Source: Thermocatellispora tengchongensis
GTDB taxonomy: Bacteria > Actinomycetota > Actinomycetes > Streptosporangiales > Streptosporangiaceae
Length of the DNA: 50,879 nt
Direction of reading: 5' to 3'
Assembly (NCBI RefSeq): GCF_014202315.1
Contig: NZ_JACHGN010000021.1
Coordinates: 1-50,879, forward strand
Below the pieces are notes generated by a model. The model was not told the origin of the DNA. It made no database searches and saw only the letters and a program-made list of their open reading frames with translations. A program made the translations under genes and the position numbers. This document shows, piece after piece, positions 1 through 7,109 of the stretch (the stretch's first letter is position 1; each line of letters begins with the position of its first letter).

Positions 1-773
1 GCGCCGTTGCCGATGATGCCCACCGACCCGTCCAGCTTGACGTAGTTGAGGTCCTTGGCCTTGGCCGCGGCCTCCAGCGGGTCCTCGCTGGCCTTGTCGG
101 CCAGAGCCTCGTGGTCGGGCTGGCGGAAGGCGGCGTTGTCGTCCAGCGTCACCTTGCCGTCGAGCGCGATGATCCGCCCGTCGGAGGTCGCGGCCAGCGG
201 GTTGACCTCGACCAGCGTGGCGTCCTCGCGCTTGAACACCTGCCACAGCCGCACGATCGCCTCGGCGGCGGGCTCGATCACCTGGGCGGGCAGCCCCGCC
301 TGGGCCGCGAGGCGGCGCGCGTCCTCGGCGCCGATCCCCTCGACGGGATCGACCGGCAGCTTCACCAGCGCCTCGGGCCGGGTCGCCGCCACCTCCTCGA
401 TGTCCATGCCGCCCGCGGCCGAGCACATGACGATGAACGTGCGCTCGGCGCGGTCGAGCAGGAACGCCAGATAGAACTCGTCGGTCACCACCTGCGCGGC
501 CTCGACCAGCACGCTGCGGGCGACGTGGCCCTTGATGTCCATGCCGAGGATGTCGCGGGCCGTCTCCTCGGCCGAGGAGGGGCCGGGCGCCGGGCGCACG
601 CCCCCGGCCTTGCCGCGCCCTCCGGTCTTCACCTGGGCCTTGACCACGACGGGGACGCCCAGCTCCGTGGCGACCTCGCGGGCCTGGGCGGGGGTCGTGG
701 CCACCCTTCCGGGGAGCACCGGGACTCCGTGCGCCGCGAAGAGTGCCTTCGCTTGGTATTCGTACAGATCCAC
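1..773 (-). CDS. sucC: Succinyl-CoA synthetase (ADP-forming) beta subunit, 3' part outside window
   Basis: ATP-grasp subunit of succinyl-CoA ligase, which interconverts succinyl-CoA and succinate with ATP or GTP. About 257 residues are present and the C-terminal part lies beyond base 1. The N-terminus reads [19 protein letters not shown], followed by the nucleotide-binding segment [14 protein letters not shown] and the metal-binding segment VEVNPL...LDGKLTLDD. The GTG start at 773 is chosen because the protein aligns from there with family members and GAGGT (bases 779-783) lies five bases upstream. It is divergent from the MFS carrier gene and shares its operator-bearing promoter region, so it appears to belong to the oxalate regulon. 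It may be a dedicated second copy supplying a CoA thioester that primes CoA transfer to oxalate, or a malate-CoA ligase (MtkA), a close relative. That role is inference. Confidence 0.9.
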   Translation of the reverse strand, partial: MDLYEYQAKALFAAHGVPVLPGRVATTPAQAREVATELGVPVVVKAQVKTGGRGKAGGVRPAPGPSSAEETARDILGMDIKGHVARSVLVEAAQVVTDEFYLAFLLDRAERTFIVMCSAAGGMDIEEVAATRPEALVKLPVDPVEGIGAEDARRLAAQAGLPAQVIEPAAEAIVRLWQVFKREDATLVEVNPLAATSDGRIIALDGKVTLDDNAAFRQPDHEALADKASEDPLEAAAKAKDLNYVKLDGSVGIIGNG

Positions 774-804
774 GCGTTACCTCGCCTCCACCGTACGACC
801 TTGG

Positions 805-822
805 TAGACTGTATACCGTATG
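805..822 (+). promoter_or_regulatory. Operator copy 1 of the oxalate/formate regulon (GntR-type)
   Basis: TAGACTGTATACCGTATG matches the consensus CATACTGTATACCGTATG built from six copies in this window. It lies 32 bases upstream of the sucC start, in the shared sucC/MFS promoter region. GTATACC...GGTATAC symmetry with flanking half-sites is typical of GntR/FCD operators. The assignment to the local GntR protein is inference. Confidence 0.7.
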
Positions 823-864
823 GAAAAAGGGTCGTCTAGGTCTCGACAAGGGCCAGGGCGATTG

Positions 865-882
865 CATATTACATACAGTATG
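865..882 (+). promoter_or_regulatory. Operator copy 2 of the oxalate/formate regulon
   Basis: CATATTACATACAGTATG matches the consensus at 14 of 18 positions. It ends ten bases before the chosen GTG start of the MFS carrier gene and so would overlap its transcription or translation start. The ATG embedded in this site has no ribosome binding site and is probably not used for initiation. Confidence 0.65.
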
Positions 883-891
883 GAGAAGACA

Positions 892-2226
892 GTGCGAGGC
901 CGTGAGGTCACCGACTGGCGCGGCCGGGTCTACCTCACCGACGTCACCCCCGAGCAGATCCTCAATCGCCCCAGGTCGGCGATGCTGTGGCCCGCCGGGG
1001 CCGCCATGGGCGCGATCGGCGTCCTCCAGTACGGCTACGGCGCGGCCCTCCCCGTCGTCGCCGCCGCGCGCGGCTGGGGGATCACCCAGGCGCTGTGGCT
1101 GCTGGCCGGGTGGGCGCTGTGTCAGGCGGCGGTCGGCCTGCCGACGGCGGCCGCGATGGAGCGGCGCGGCGCCCGCCCGCGCGCGACCCTGCTCGCCGGC
1201 GCCGCGCTGTGCGCGGCCGGGCTGCTCGCGCTCGCCCACCTGTCCGACCCCTTGTGGGCGTTCGCGGGCTACTCCCTGCTCGGCGGCTTCGGCGGCGGCC
1301 TGGTCTACGCGACCTGCAGCTCCGTCGTCGCACGCTGGTACCCCGAGCGCTCCGCCGCCCGGGTCAGCCAGGTGACCGGGGCGTTCGCGTACGGCGCGGT
1401 GCCCTTCGTCGTGGCGGCCCACCTCGCCGGCCCCGGCTCGGTGACCGCGGTGCTCGACGTCGCCGCGGTGGCGGTCGGCGCGGTCGTGGCCGTGGCCGCC
1501 CTGCTGCTGCGCCTGCCGCCGGCGCGGTGGTGGCCCGCGCACATCGATCCGCGCGCCTGGGCGCTCGACGGCCGCGTCAACCCGGCCCTGCGGTGCAACC
1601 CCAGGGCCGTACGCGAGTTCTCCGCGGGCGAGGCGCTGCGCACCCCGGCCCTGTTCACCATGAGCGCGATCCTGGTGCTGGCCGGCGCCGTCTCGCTGTT
1701 CAACGTCGCCGTCGTCGCCACCCTGGCGTCCGCGCACGGCGTGGCCGCCACGGTGGCCGCCGCCGCCGGGCTGATCGCGCTGAACGGCGCGGGCCGGGCC
1801 GCCTCGGTCGCGCTGTCGGAGCGCATCGGCCGCCGCGCCGCGCTGACCCTGGTCCTGGCCTCGCTCGCCATCGGCCAGGCCGCCCTCGCGGGGGCCCTCG
1901 CCGGCGGCTCCGGCGTCACGCTGGCGGCCTTCGTGCTGTTCGCGGGCCTGGGCGGCGGCGGGTTCTACCCGCTCATCGCCGGCCTGGTCAGGGAGTACTT
2001 CGGCGAGGCACGCACCGCCGAGATCCACGGCGTCATCTACGCCGCCAAGGGGATCGGCGGCCTCCTCGGCGCGGGCATGGCCACCGTGTCGCTGGCCGCT
2101 TCGGCGTCGCCGGCCGCCTGCTGGGCCGCCGCCGCCATGGCCGCCGTCACGATCGCGCTCGCCCGCCGGCTGCGGCAGCCCGGAAGGCCCAATACATTGC
2201 CGATCACGCACGCCGCCCGTCCGTGA
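892..2226 (+). CDS. MFS carrier, OxlT-like oxalate/formate antiporter family
   Basis: Twelve-helix major facilitator, 444 residues, predicted to bring in oxalate and possibly export formate. The C-terminal half carries the segment FYPLIAGLVREYFG (about 359-371) followed by YAAKGIGG. The Lys there (about residue 386) sits where OxlT of Oxalobacter has its substrate-binding Lys355. The start is set at GTG 892 because GGAGAAG (882-888) is correctly spaced before it. In-frame ATGs at 820 and 880 lie inside or next to operator sites and lack ribosome binding sites. The gene is divergent from sucC and followed by the GntR regulator gene, which has its own operator. The oxalate substrate is inferred from the conserved Lys and from the neighbouring frc and decarboxylase genes; another carboxylate cannot be excluded. 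Confidence 0.82.
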   Translation: MRGREVTDWRGRVYLTDVTPEQILNRPRSAMLWPAGAAMGAIGVLQYGYGAALPVVAAARGWGITQALWLLAGWALCQAAVGLPTAAAMERRGARPRATLLAGAALCAAGLLALAHLSDPLWAFAGYSLLGGFGGGLVYATCSSVVARWYPERSAARVSQVTGAFAYGAVPFVVAAHLAGPGSVTAVLDVAAVAVGAVVAVAALLLRLPPARWWPAHIDPRAWALDGRVNPALRCNPRAVREFSAGEALRTPALFTMSAILVLAGAVSLFNVAVVATLASAHGVAATVAAAAGLIALNGAGRAASVALSERIGRRAALTLVLASLAIGQAALAGALAGGSGVTLAAFVLFAGLGGGGFYPLIAGLVREYFGEARTAEIHGVIYAAKGIGGLLGAGMATVSLAASASPAACWAAAAMAAVTIALARRLRQPGRPNTLPITHAARP

Positions 2227-2272
2227 TCGGTGAAAGCGGTGTGTGACCGGGTTCACGGAGAGCGTGCTTTCG

Positions 2273-2290
2273 CACGCGGTATACTGTACG
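2273..2290 (-). promoter_or_regulatory. Operator copy 3, in front of the GntR regulator gene
   Basis: Read on the minus strand, the site matches the consensus at 14 of 18 positions; the plus strand shows CGGTATACTGTACG. It lies 69-86 bases upstream of the regulator's ATG, which suggests autoregulation. Confidence 0.6.
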
Positions 2291-2358
2291 CAGTCGACTG
2301 GAGCAGGGAGAAATTCATCAGCCAGGCACCCGGTCGCCCATCTCATTGGAGCTGAGAA

Positions 2359-3081
2359 ATGTTGCGCACCGAATTGTCTGCCCAGAGAATCGCCCGGCCG
2401 GTCCCGCTACGAGAAAGCGTCTTCGAGGCCATCCTCGAACTCATAATCACAGGAAGCCTGCGCCCCGGCCAGCATTTGGTGGAAAGCGAGCTCGCCGATC
2501 TCCTCGGCGTCTCCCGCCAGCCCGTCCGCGAGGCACTGCAGCTTCTCAGCGGCGAGGGCTGGGTCGATCTGCGCCCGGGGCAGGGCGCCTTCGTGCACCT
2601 GCCCACCCACGAGGAGGCCGACCAGCTCCTCGCCGTGCGCGGCCTGCTGGAGACCGAGTCGGCCCGGCTCGCCGCGCTCAACACCACCCCCGAGGGCACG
2701 GCCCGCCTCCGCGACATCTGCGCCCGCGGCGCCGCCGCCAACGAGTCCGGCGACATCGACGGCGCCGTGGCCGCGAACGCCGAGCTGCACGCCTACGTCA
2801 CCGAGATGTCGGGCAACAAGGTGCTGGCCGAGCTGGCCGCCCAGGTGTCCCGCCGGGTCCGCTGGTACTACACCCCGGTGGCCCGCCACCGCGGCGCCAA
2901 GTCCTGGGAGGAGCACGCCGCCCTGATCGACGCGATCGAGGCCGGCGACAGCCCACGCGCGGCCGAGATCATGCGCGAGCACACCGAGCACACCCGCCGC
3001 TCCTACCTGGAGCAGCGCACCGACGAGGCCCCGGTCGAACCGGCCCCGGCGCGCCGCCGGCGCACCCGCTCGGCAACTTGA
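2359..3081 (+). CDS. GntR-family regulator with FCD ligand domain, probable oxalate/formate regulator
   Basis: 240 residues. The winged helix-turn-helix (about 15-80) includes SELADLLGVSRQPVREAL and GQGAFVHLPT. The FCD all-helical ligand domain (about 85-215) keeps its metal and ligand-binding histidines at H144, H186 and H208, with Asn140 where Asp is usual. The C-terminus is a short basic tail. GGAG at 2348-2351 supports the ATG. An operator-like site lies in its own promoter, and matching sites precede every operon of the oxalate and formate block, so it is probably the regulator of the whole block. The effector is unknown; oxalate, oxalyl-CoA, formate or glyoxylate are candidates. FCD members commonly act as repressors released by a small carboxylate. 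Confidence 0.92.
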   Translation: MLRTELSAQRIARPVPLRESVFEAILELIITGSLRPGQHLVESELADLLGVSRQPVREALQLLSGEGWVDLRPGQGAFVHLPTHEEADQLLAVRGLLETESARLAALNTTPEGTARLRDICARGAAANESGDIDGAVAANAELHAYVTEMSGNKVLAELAAQVSRRVRWYYTPVARHRGAKSWEEHAALIDAIEAGDSPRAAEIMREHTEHTRRSYLEQRTDEAPVEPAPARRRRTRSAT

Positions 3082-3100
3082 CCCGGATTTCACATTGAGC

Positions 3101-3126
3101 CCGCCCCGCGGAAACAAGCGGGGCGG
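3101..3126 (+). terminator. Hairpin between the regulator gene and the small ORF
   Basis: Perfect 9-bp arms CCGCCCCGC / GCGGGGCGG around an 8-base loop, 20 bases after the regulator's stop. No T-run follows, so it may attenuate rather than fully terminate before the next small gene. Confidence 0.5.
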
Positions 3127-3158
3127 AAGATCTGTTACAAGTAAAGGAGGTAAGAAAA

Positions 3159-3353
3159 ATGCCGAACATTCTCGAAAACCTGCGGCGTTCCCTGAGACGG
3201 CCGCGCGGATACGTGGCCGACGGCCGCGTCCTGGGCCTGGGCCTGGCCACGGCCCTGGCCAAGCAGCAGGAGAGCATGCGCATCAACGCCGACGACGCCG
3301 AGCGCCACCTGCGCCGCTGGGCCGCCGACGAGTCCCTCGGCATCCGCCGCTGA
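3159..3353 (+). CDS. Small conserved-looking hypothetical protein, 64 residues
   Basis: Not recognised. A very strong ribosome binding site (AAAGGAGGT, bases 3144-3152) precedes the ATG, which supports real translation. The product starts MPNILENLRRSLRRP, is basic at the N-terminus, has a short apolar stretch LGLGLATALAK and a charged C-terminus. No signal peptide or clear membrane helix is visible. It lies 77 bases after the GntR gene, across a hairpin, and may be co-expressed with it. A role in the oxalate block is guilt by association only. Confidence 0.6.
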   Translation: MPNILENLRRSLRRPRGYVADGRVLGLGLATALAKQQESMRINADDAERHLRRWAADESLGIRR

Positions 3354-3564
3354 CCGGCAGGCCCGTCCTCACCCCCCAGGGCCACCCCCGGTAGGCGCCC
3401 CGCATCCCACGAGGTGCGCGACCGCCGCGCAGGGCGCGAACGCCCGCGCCGCCCCCCGCGCCCCATTCGGGCGCCGGCCCCGCACCCGGCGGCCTCCGCT
3501 CCCGCGGCCACCGCCACCCGCGCGCCGCTCCGAGAGCGGGCCCGCTCCCCCGGGCCCACGGTTC

Positions 3565-3685
3565 CATGAGCACCGGGCCCCATGAGCACCGGGCCCCATG
3601 AGCACTGGGCCCCATGAGCACCGGGCCCCATGAGCACTGGGCCCCATGAGCACCGGGCCCATGAGCACCGGGCCCCATGAGCACT
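3565..3685. repeat. Tandem 16-bp repeat (minisatellite)
   Basis: Six head-to-tail copies of CATGAGCACCGGGCCC (3565-3660; copies 3 and 5 have CACT instead of CACC), then a 15-base copy (3661-3675) and a degraded partial copy. It lies in the otherwise gene-free stretch 3354-3810 between the small ORF and terC. All frames through it look like artefactual reading of the repeat. The repeat is likely to vary in copy number between strains. Confidence 0.95.
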
Positions 3686-3689
3686 CCCG

Positions 3690-3714
3690 CCCGGCCGCGT
3701 CATCCGCGGCCGGG
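3690..3714. terminator. Hairpin, probable bidirectional terminator
   Basis: Perfect 10-bp arms CCCGGCCGCG / CGCGGCCGGG with a 5-base loop, about 100 bases beyond the terC stop (minus strand) and after the tandem repeat. It suits the convergent arrangement of terC and the small ORF. Apart from this hairpin and the repeat I see nothing else in 3354-3810. Confidence 0.55.
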
Positions 3715-3810
3715 CGTCAGCGTGACCGAGGGCCGGATGGAGGTGCCGCCCGCCCTGCGGATCTCGCGCGGGCGGGCGGCGGGATGGGGGTGGGCCCGGC
3801 CGAGGCGGGG

Positions 3811-4797
3811 TCAGTCCACCTCGGCCGGCTGCCGCTCGGCGGACGCGGCCTCGCGGACGCGGTCGCGGCGGGTCTTGATCAGGCTGGCGGCGGCCGTGAT
3901 CACCAGGGTGCCGATGATCACGCCCAGCGAGAGCATGATGGGGATCTCCGGGGCCCAGGAGACGCCGTCGTGGTGCAGGGCCTCCAGGACCAGCTTGACG
4001 CCGATGAAGGCGAGGATGAGGGCCAGCCCCTTGCTGAGGTAGATCAGCCGGTCCAGCAGGCCGCCGATCAGGAAGTAGAGCTGGCGCAGGCCCATGAGCG
4101 CGAAGGCGTTCGCCGTGAAGACGAGGTACGGCTCCTTGGTCAGGCCGAAGATCGCGGGGATGGAGTCGAGGGCGAACAGCAGGTCGGTGGTGCCGATCGC
4201 GACCATCACGATCAGCATCGGGGTGACCAGGCGGCGCCCGTCGATCCGGACGGTCATGGAGGCGCCGTGGTAGCGGTCGGTGGTGGGCAGGACCCGGCGT
4301 ACGGTGCGCAGGGCGATGTTCTCGGAGAACTCCGCCTCCTCTTCCTCGTGGCCGATCAGCTTCCACGCGGTGTAGATGAGGAACGCGCCGAACAGGTAGA
4401 ACAGCCAGTCGAACCGGCTCACCGCCTCCGCGCCGATGGCGATGAAGACGCCGCGCATGACAAGGGCGATCACGATTCCGATGAGAAGGACCTTCTGGCG
4501 ATACTCCCGGGGCACCGCGAATCTGCTCATGATCAGAATGAAGACGAACAGATTGTCGGCGCTGAGGGAGTACTCGGTGAGCCAGCCGGCGAAGAACTCC
4601 CCGCCGTATCCGGGTCCCGCGAAAATCAGGACGCCGATGCCGAAGGTGATCGCGAGGCCGACGTAGAAGGACACCCACAGGGTGCATTCACGAAAGGAAG
4701 GCTCCCGTGGATTGCGGGCGACAAGATAGAAATCTCCGGCGATAATCGCCGCGAATCCCACGATCGTCACGATCCAGACCCACGTGGGCAGGCTCAT
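3811..4797 (-). CDS. terC: TerC-family integral membrane protein
   Basis: 328 residues with about nine membrane segments. Family motifs are visible: SADNLFVF (about 79-86) and FALDSIPAIFG (about 208-218), whose acidic residues lie in the membrane and are thought to bind metal. TerC proteins were named for tellurium resistance; members studied since act in manganese export or metal supply to exported enzymes. The start codon overlaps the stop of the upstream membrane protein gene and AAAGGAG precedes it, so it is the third gene of a Nramp-like / membrane protein / terC operon. The charged C-terminal tail is cytoplasmic. The exact substrate cannot be read from the sequence. Confidence 0.92.
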   Translation of the reverse strand: MSLPTWVWIVTIVGFAAIIAGDFYLVARNPREPSFRECTLWVSFYVGLAITFGIGVLIFAGPGYGGEFFAGWLTEYSLSADNLFVFILIMSRFAVPREYRQKVLLIGIVIALVMRGVFIAIGAEAVSRFDWLFYLFGAFLIYTAWKLIGHEEEEAEFSENIALRTVRRVLPTTDRYHGASMTVRIDGRRLVTPMLIVMVAIGTTDLLFALDSIPAIFGLTKEPYLVFTANAFALMGLRQLYFLIGGLLDRLIYLSKGLALILAFIGVKLVLEALHHDGVSWAPEIPIMLSLGVIIGTLVITAAASLIKTRRDRVREAASAERQPAEVD

Positions 4798-5495
4798 TTC
4801 ACTCCTTTGCTACGGGCGGCGGCGTCACCACGAGTTCCAGAGGTGCCGCGAGCCCCGCTGCCGGTGCGGGGTCGCGTACCGGAGCGACCGTTCCCGGAGC
4901 CGCGGCCCGCGGGGGCGCGGGCTCCGGAGGACGCGCCGGCCGACGGGGGGCCGGTGCGCCCGCGACGTGCGGCGCGGGCCGCGCGGCGGGCCTGTTTGGC
5001 CCGCCACAGCATCTCCGCGTGCTGGACGTACCTCTCCAGCAGCAGCCGCGCGTCGGGATTGCGATCCTGGATGCGCATGAGCCAGTGGGGGGTGACCCGC
5101 TCGTGCATCCACACGAAGCCGATGGCGAAGCCCAGGCTGACCAGGCCCTGGTAGGCCAGGAAGGACAGCAGGTCCTCCCGCAGGTGCGGGGCGCCGGAGA
5201 CGAGGGTGCTCGTGCCGGCCTCCTGGCTCAGCCGGGCGACCGGGAAGGCCACCAGCCAGTAGAGCCCGGCCGTGGCGAACACCCCGGGCTTGAACACCCC
5301 GCGGGCCATCAGCACGCCGTAGCCGCCACCGAAGATCGCGAGCGGGACGCCGAGCGTCACCAGCGAGGCCAGGGCCCAGCCGGCGGGCTGCCCCGCGAGC
5401 AGGGACAGTCCGCCGGCGATCAGGCCGGCCGTGACTCCGATGGCGAACCCGGGGACCGCGAGCTCGCCGAGCCGTCGTACACGTTCGGCGGTCAT
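4794..5495 (-). CDS. Hypothetical membrane protein with basic tail
   Basis: 233 residues, not recognised. Four apolar segments (about 14-35, 40-68, 72-90 and 110-130) are followed by a region with RIQDRNPDARLLLERYVQHA and a long Arg/Gly/Ser-rich basic tail (about 165-233) that probably lies in the cytoplasm. It is tightly coupled on both sides: one base separates it from the upstream Nramp-like gene, and its stop overlaps the terC start. The three proteins are therefore likely to be made together and may form a metal or solute handling unit. Confidence 0.75.
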   Translation of the reverse strand: MTAERVRRLGELAVPGFAIGVTAGLIAGGLSLLAGQPAGWALASLVTLGVPLAIFGGGYGVLMARGVFKPGVFATAGLYWLVAFPVARLSQEAGTSTLVSGAPHLREDLLSFLAYQGLVSLGFAIGFVWMHERVTPHWLMRIQDRNPDARLLLERYVQHAEMLWRAKQARRAARAARRGRTGPPSAGASSGARAPAGRGSGNGRSGTRPRTGSGARGTSGTRGDAAARSKGVK

Positions 5496-5496
5496 C

Positions 5497-7005
5497 TCAG
5501 CCCACGACCACGCCGAACCGGAACAGGCTGTAGAACAGCATGCCGAGGTAGAACACCGCGCCGAAGCCGATGATCACGTTGGTCCACCACTTCGGCCGGA
5601 TCGGCTTGGGCAGCATTCTGTTGTTCACCAGCAGGAGCGTCACGCAGTACGCGCCCATGGCGAAGGTGGACAGGAACGCCAGCGTGTCCAGGATCCCGCT
5701 CGGCCCTTCGGCGGGACCGAACAGCAGGATCAGGATGCCGAAGATGATGACGCCCCACAGGAACGCCGCGTACAGGTGCGACATCCGCAGCTTCTTCGCG
5801 CCGGGCACGAAGAAGTAGGTCATGTCCGCCTGCCCTCGGGAGAAGGAGTCGAACAGGCCCAGCGTCGCGTTCAGGCCGATCAGGGCGATGAAGCCGAGGA
5901 AGACGGCGCCGAGGACCGAGCCCCCCGCCGAGGCGAAGGAGTCGGCCATCGCGTTGAGCGCCGCCTCGCGCTCACCGGACTCGATGACCTGCCGGACGTT
6001 CGGGTTCTGCCGGGCCGCGGCCTGGGCGATCACCGTGAAGGCGACCGTGACCAGCATCGTGATGCCCCAGAACAGCAGCAGGGCGTCGAAGGTCACCCAC
6101 CGGCGCCAGCCCTTCCACTTGGCCATCTCGGCGGGGTTGTCGGTGTCGAACATGAACCCCCGCGAGGGCATGCTCTCCTCCTCGCCGGCGTGCCGCAGGC
6201 CGCGGATGCGCGGGATGTGCGCGCCCATGCCGGCGCCGGAGTCGCGCAGGTGCAGCGTGTACCACATCTGCTGCATGCCCGACGGGCCGGCGAAGGCGCA
6301 GGCGCCGACGATGACCGGGAACCATTCGGCCGACATGGCCTCGGCCGGGATGTAGCCGATGGCGAACATGCCGGTGATGGTGCTGGTCAGGTCGTCGAAG
6401 CTGCCGACGATGGAGGCGACGACCGCGGTGCCGATCACGAGCGTGCCGATGAGGATCGACAGCACGTTCTCCAGCAGGTTGTAGATGACCTTGGCCAGGC
6501 TGAACACCACCCCGACCAGCAACAGTCCCACGACCGCCGTGACCGTCCACGGTATGCCGGTTATCTCCTCGAAGGCCGCCGCGCCCGCCGACAGATGGCC
6601 GGGCCAGATGTAGACCGCGATGGCGACGATGAAGAAGAACCACATGAGCGGCTTGAACACCCGGGCCGCGCCGAAGAAGATGCTCTCTCCGGTGGCCATG
6701 GCGTAGCGCGCCATCTCCAGCATCACGACGGCCTGGAGGGTGACGCCGATGAGGAAGAACCAGCGGATCTCGGGCCCGAACAGCAGCACCAGGCGGGGCC
6801 ACATGTACGACTCGCCCATGCCGACGCCCAGCGCGACGAGGAACACGGTCGGGCCGAGGAGGTGGACCGATGGGGGCGCGTCAGGCAGTTCACGGATGGG
6901 CATCGGCTCCAGCTTGCCCGCGTGCCATACCCGTTCCTCCTGGTCCGGCGGCGCGGCAGCCGCTGGGTTCGGTGGTGTTGCCGCCGGTTTAGATGAAGTG
7001 TCCAC
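5497..7005 (-). CDS. Nramp-like multi-spanning permease
   Basis: 502 residues with about eleven membrane helices; the first begins near residue 50. Segments such as LEMARYAMATGES resemble helix 3 of Nramp transporters, and GACAFAGPSGMQQMWY lies where helix 6 would be. The metal-binding DPGN motif of helix 1 is absent; GMGESYMWP is found there. It is therefore a divergent member of the Nramp/APC superfamily, and its substrate may not be a divalent metal. The GTG start at 7005 is preferred over the upstream start at 7068 because AGGAGG (7011-7018) sits just before it. The N-terminal 40 residues are Pro/Ala-rich and probably disordered. It heads the operon with the membrane protein and terC. The location inside the oxalate block leaves an oxalate-related role possible, but no copy of the operator motif precedes it. 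Confidence 0.75.
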   Translation of the reverse strand: MDTSSKPAATPPNPAAAAPPDQEERVWHAGKLEPMPIRELPDAPPSVHLLGPTVFLVALGVGMGESYMWPRLVLLFGPEIRWFFLIGVTLQAVVMLEMARYAMATGESIFFGAARVFKPLMWFFFIVAIAVYIWPGHLSAGAAAFEEITGIPWTVTAVVGLLLVGVVFSLAKVIYNLLENVLSILIGTLVIGTAVVASIVGSFDDLTSTITGMFAIGYIPAEAMSAEWFPVIVGACAFAGPSGMQQMWYTLHLRDSGAGMGAHIPRIRGLRHAGEEESMPSRGFMFDTDNPAEMAKWKGWRRWVTFDALLLFWGITMLVTVAFTVIAQAAARQNPNVRQVIESGEREAALNAMADSFASAGGSVLGAVFLGFIALIGLNATLGLFDSFSRGQADMTYFFVPGAKKLRMSHLYAAFLWGVIIFGILILLFGPAEGPSGILDTLAFLSTFAMGAYCVTLLLVNNRMLPKPIRPKWWTNVIIGFGAVFYLGMLFYSLFRFGVVVG

Positions 7006-7072
7006 TTTTGGACCTCCTCGGGAGAATTGCGGATCCGGGTGACTGCCCCGATGGCCCCCTTGGCTCATGAGT

Positions 7073-7095
7073 GGGGCGGCTTGGCGGGCCGCCCC
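7073..7095 (-). terminator. Hairpin downstream of the oxc-frc-synthetase operon
   Basis: Perfect 8-bp arms GGGGCGGC / GCCGCCCC with a 7-base loop, 14 bases past the stop of the acyl-CoA synthetase gene on the minus strand. Confidence 0.55.
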
Positions 7096-7109
7096 GTATC
7101 AACCGGCCA

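Noticed and set aside
820-891. Longer N-terminus of the MFS carrier starting at 820 or 880
   Set aside because: Both ATGs fall in or beside operator copies, lack ribosome binding sites, and the added residues do not resemble transporter N-termini; GTG 892 has a good site.
3283-3684. Protein with repeated GAHG/CSWGP units encoded across the tandem repeat
   Set aside because: The reading frame exists only because 16-bp repeats cycle through all frames; there is no start signal or conserved domain.
3565-3685. CRISPR-like array
   Set aside because: The units are directly contiguous without spacers, only 16 bp long, and no cas genes are nearby.
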